DNA from: Endomicrobium sp.
Lineage (GTDB): Bacteria; Elusimicrobiota; Endomicrobiia; Endomicrobiales; Endomicrobiaceae
Direction: 5' to 3'
NCBI GenBank assembly: GCA_031290055.1
Contig: JAITOH010000051.1
Span: 1-5,330 of the forward strand
Length of the DNA stretch: 5,330 nucleotides
Position 1 is the first letter of the stretch. The number at the start of each line of letters is the position of its first letter. Below are positions 5,057 to 5,330 of this stretch, in pieces. The position numbers were made by a program, and so were the translations under genes. The notes beneath the pieces were generated by a model that saw nothing but the letters and a program-made list of their open reading frames with translations, did not search any database and was not told the DNA's origin.

Positions 5057-5330
5057 ATGAACATAAATAATCTTATCAGTCTGGCTTTGGAAGAAGACAA
5101 CGTTTTTAACGATATTACCACAAAAGAGTTTATACCAAAAGGCAAACAAGCCAAAGCAGTGCTGTTTGCTAATGCGCGTGGTGTTCTTTGTGGCACTAAA
5201 TTTTTTACAAAAGTATTTAAAACAATAAATAAATCCTGTGAAATATTGCTTAAAGTTGATGATTGTTCACTTGTTAGACAAGGAGATAAAATTTTAGAAC
5301 TTGTGGGACCTGCATATGCGATTTTATCTG
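5057..5330 (+). CDS. nadC: Nicotinate-nucleotide pyrophosphorylase (quinolinate phosphoribosyltransferase), N-terminal part
   Basis: The frame from ATG 5057 stays open to the end of the window and gives the first 91 residues; family members are usually about 270-300 long, so about two thirds are missing. NadC converts quinolinate and PRPP to nicotinate mononucleotide, CO2 and PPi, the step that completes the pyridine ring branch of de novo NAD synthesis in the cytosol. Visible hallmarks are LALEEDNVFNDITT (residues 9-22), ANARGVLCG (38-46), the following F-F-T-K-V-F helix, and VRQGDKILELVGPAYAILS (73-91), which is the end of the N-terminal domain just before the active-site barrel. The start agrees with the family N-terminus. 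No ribosome binding site precedes it, and a good promoter ends only 13 bases upstream. Active-site residues lie beyond the window, so integrity cannot be judged. Confidence 0.95.
   Translation, partial: MNINNLISLALEEDNVFNDITTKEFIPKGKQAKAVLFANARGVLCGTKFFTKVFKTINKSCEILLKVDDCSLVRQGDKILELVGPAYAILS

Noticed and set aside
1..5330. CRISPR array, insertion sequence, transposase, toxin-antitoxin or biosynthetic cluster
   Set aside because: No regularly spaced repeats, no transposase-like frame with terminal inverted repeats, and no recognisable toxin, nuclease-effector or synthase besides the housekeeping xth.
1..5330. NAD-metabolism gene cluster (CinA/PncC type plus nadC)
   Set aside because: The two genes are 5 kb apart, separated by unrelated genes and eroded DNA, and nadC has its own promoter, so joint regulation is not supported.

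Overview
The window is AT-rich (about 25% G+C in the longest gene-free stretch, about 30% where I counted inside the xth gene) and looks like bacterial chromosome from a lineage undergoing genome reduction. Only about 36% of it can be assigned to genes: the tail of a CinA/PncC-type gene, a Bax inhibitor-1-like membrane protein, a complete exodeoxyribonuclease III, a tRNA-Asp and the head of nadC. The surviving genes look intact, with catalytic residues in place, while the DNA between them has stops in every frame. That pattern (healthy core genes, long eroded spacers, strong A+T bias) is typical of obligate symbionts or recently host-restricted bacteria. An Endomicrobium-like (Elusimicrobiota) symbiont is one guess; the sequence alone does not prove any taxon.

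Layout, left to right. 1-111: C-terminal end of a CinA/PncC-type protein, + strand. 112-653: eroded spacer with a promoter-like site and a few short open frames, one of which overlaps the next start codon. 654-1364: seven-helix Bax inhibitor-1-like protein with a strong ribosome binding site, followed by a hairpin terminator. 1434-1961: spacer with nothing convincing. 1962-2717: xth (exonuclease III), carrying a run of ten A in its coding sequence. 2718-4647: a 1.9 kb gene-free stretch with a perfect 15-bp hairpin near its start and a change of strand composition across it. 4648-4723: tRNA-Asp(GUC), - strand, with a consensus-like promoter and a palindrome at the expected transcription start. 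5057-5330: nadC start, + strand, reading out of the window, behind a good promoter that leaves almost no 5' leader.

The genes do not form an operon or a recognisable multi-gene system. Each protein gene is a single + strand housekeeping unit separated by hundreds of bases. CinA/PncC (NMN deamidation) and NadC (quinolinate to NaMN) both belong to pyridine nucleotide metabolism, but they lie 5 kb apart with unrelated genes between, so I read this as coincidence. I found no new defence, mobile or biosynthetic system. The points most worth a second look are the composition switch with the perfect hairpin, the A10 tract in xth, the near-leaderless nadC promoter, and the palindrome at the tRNA-Asp start site.
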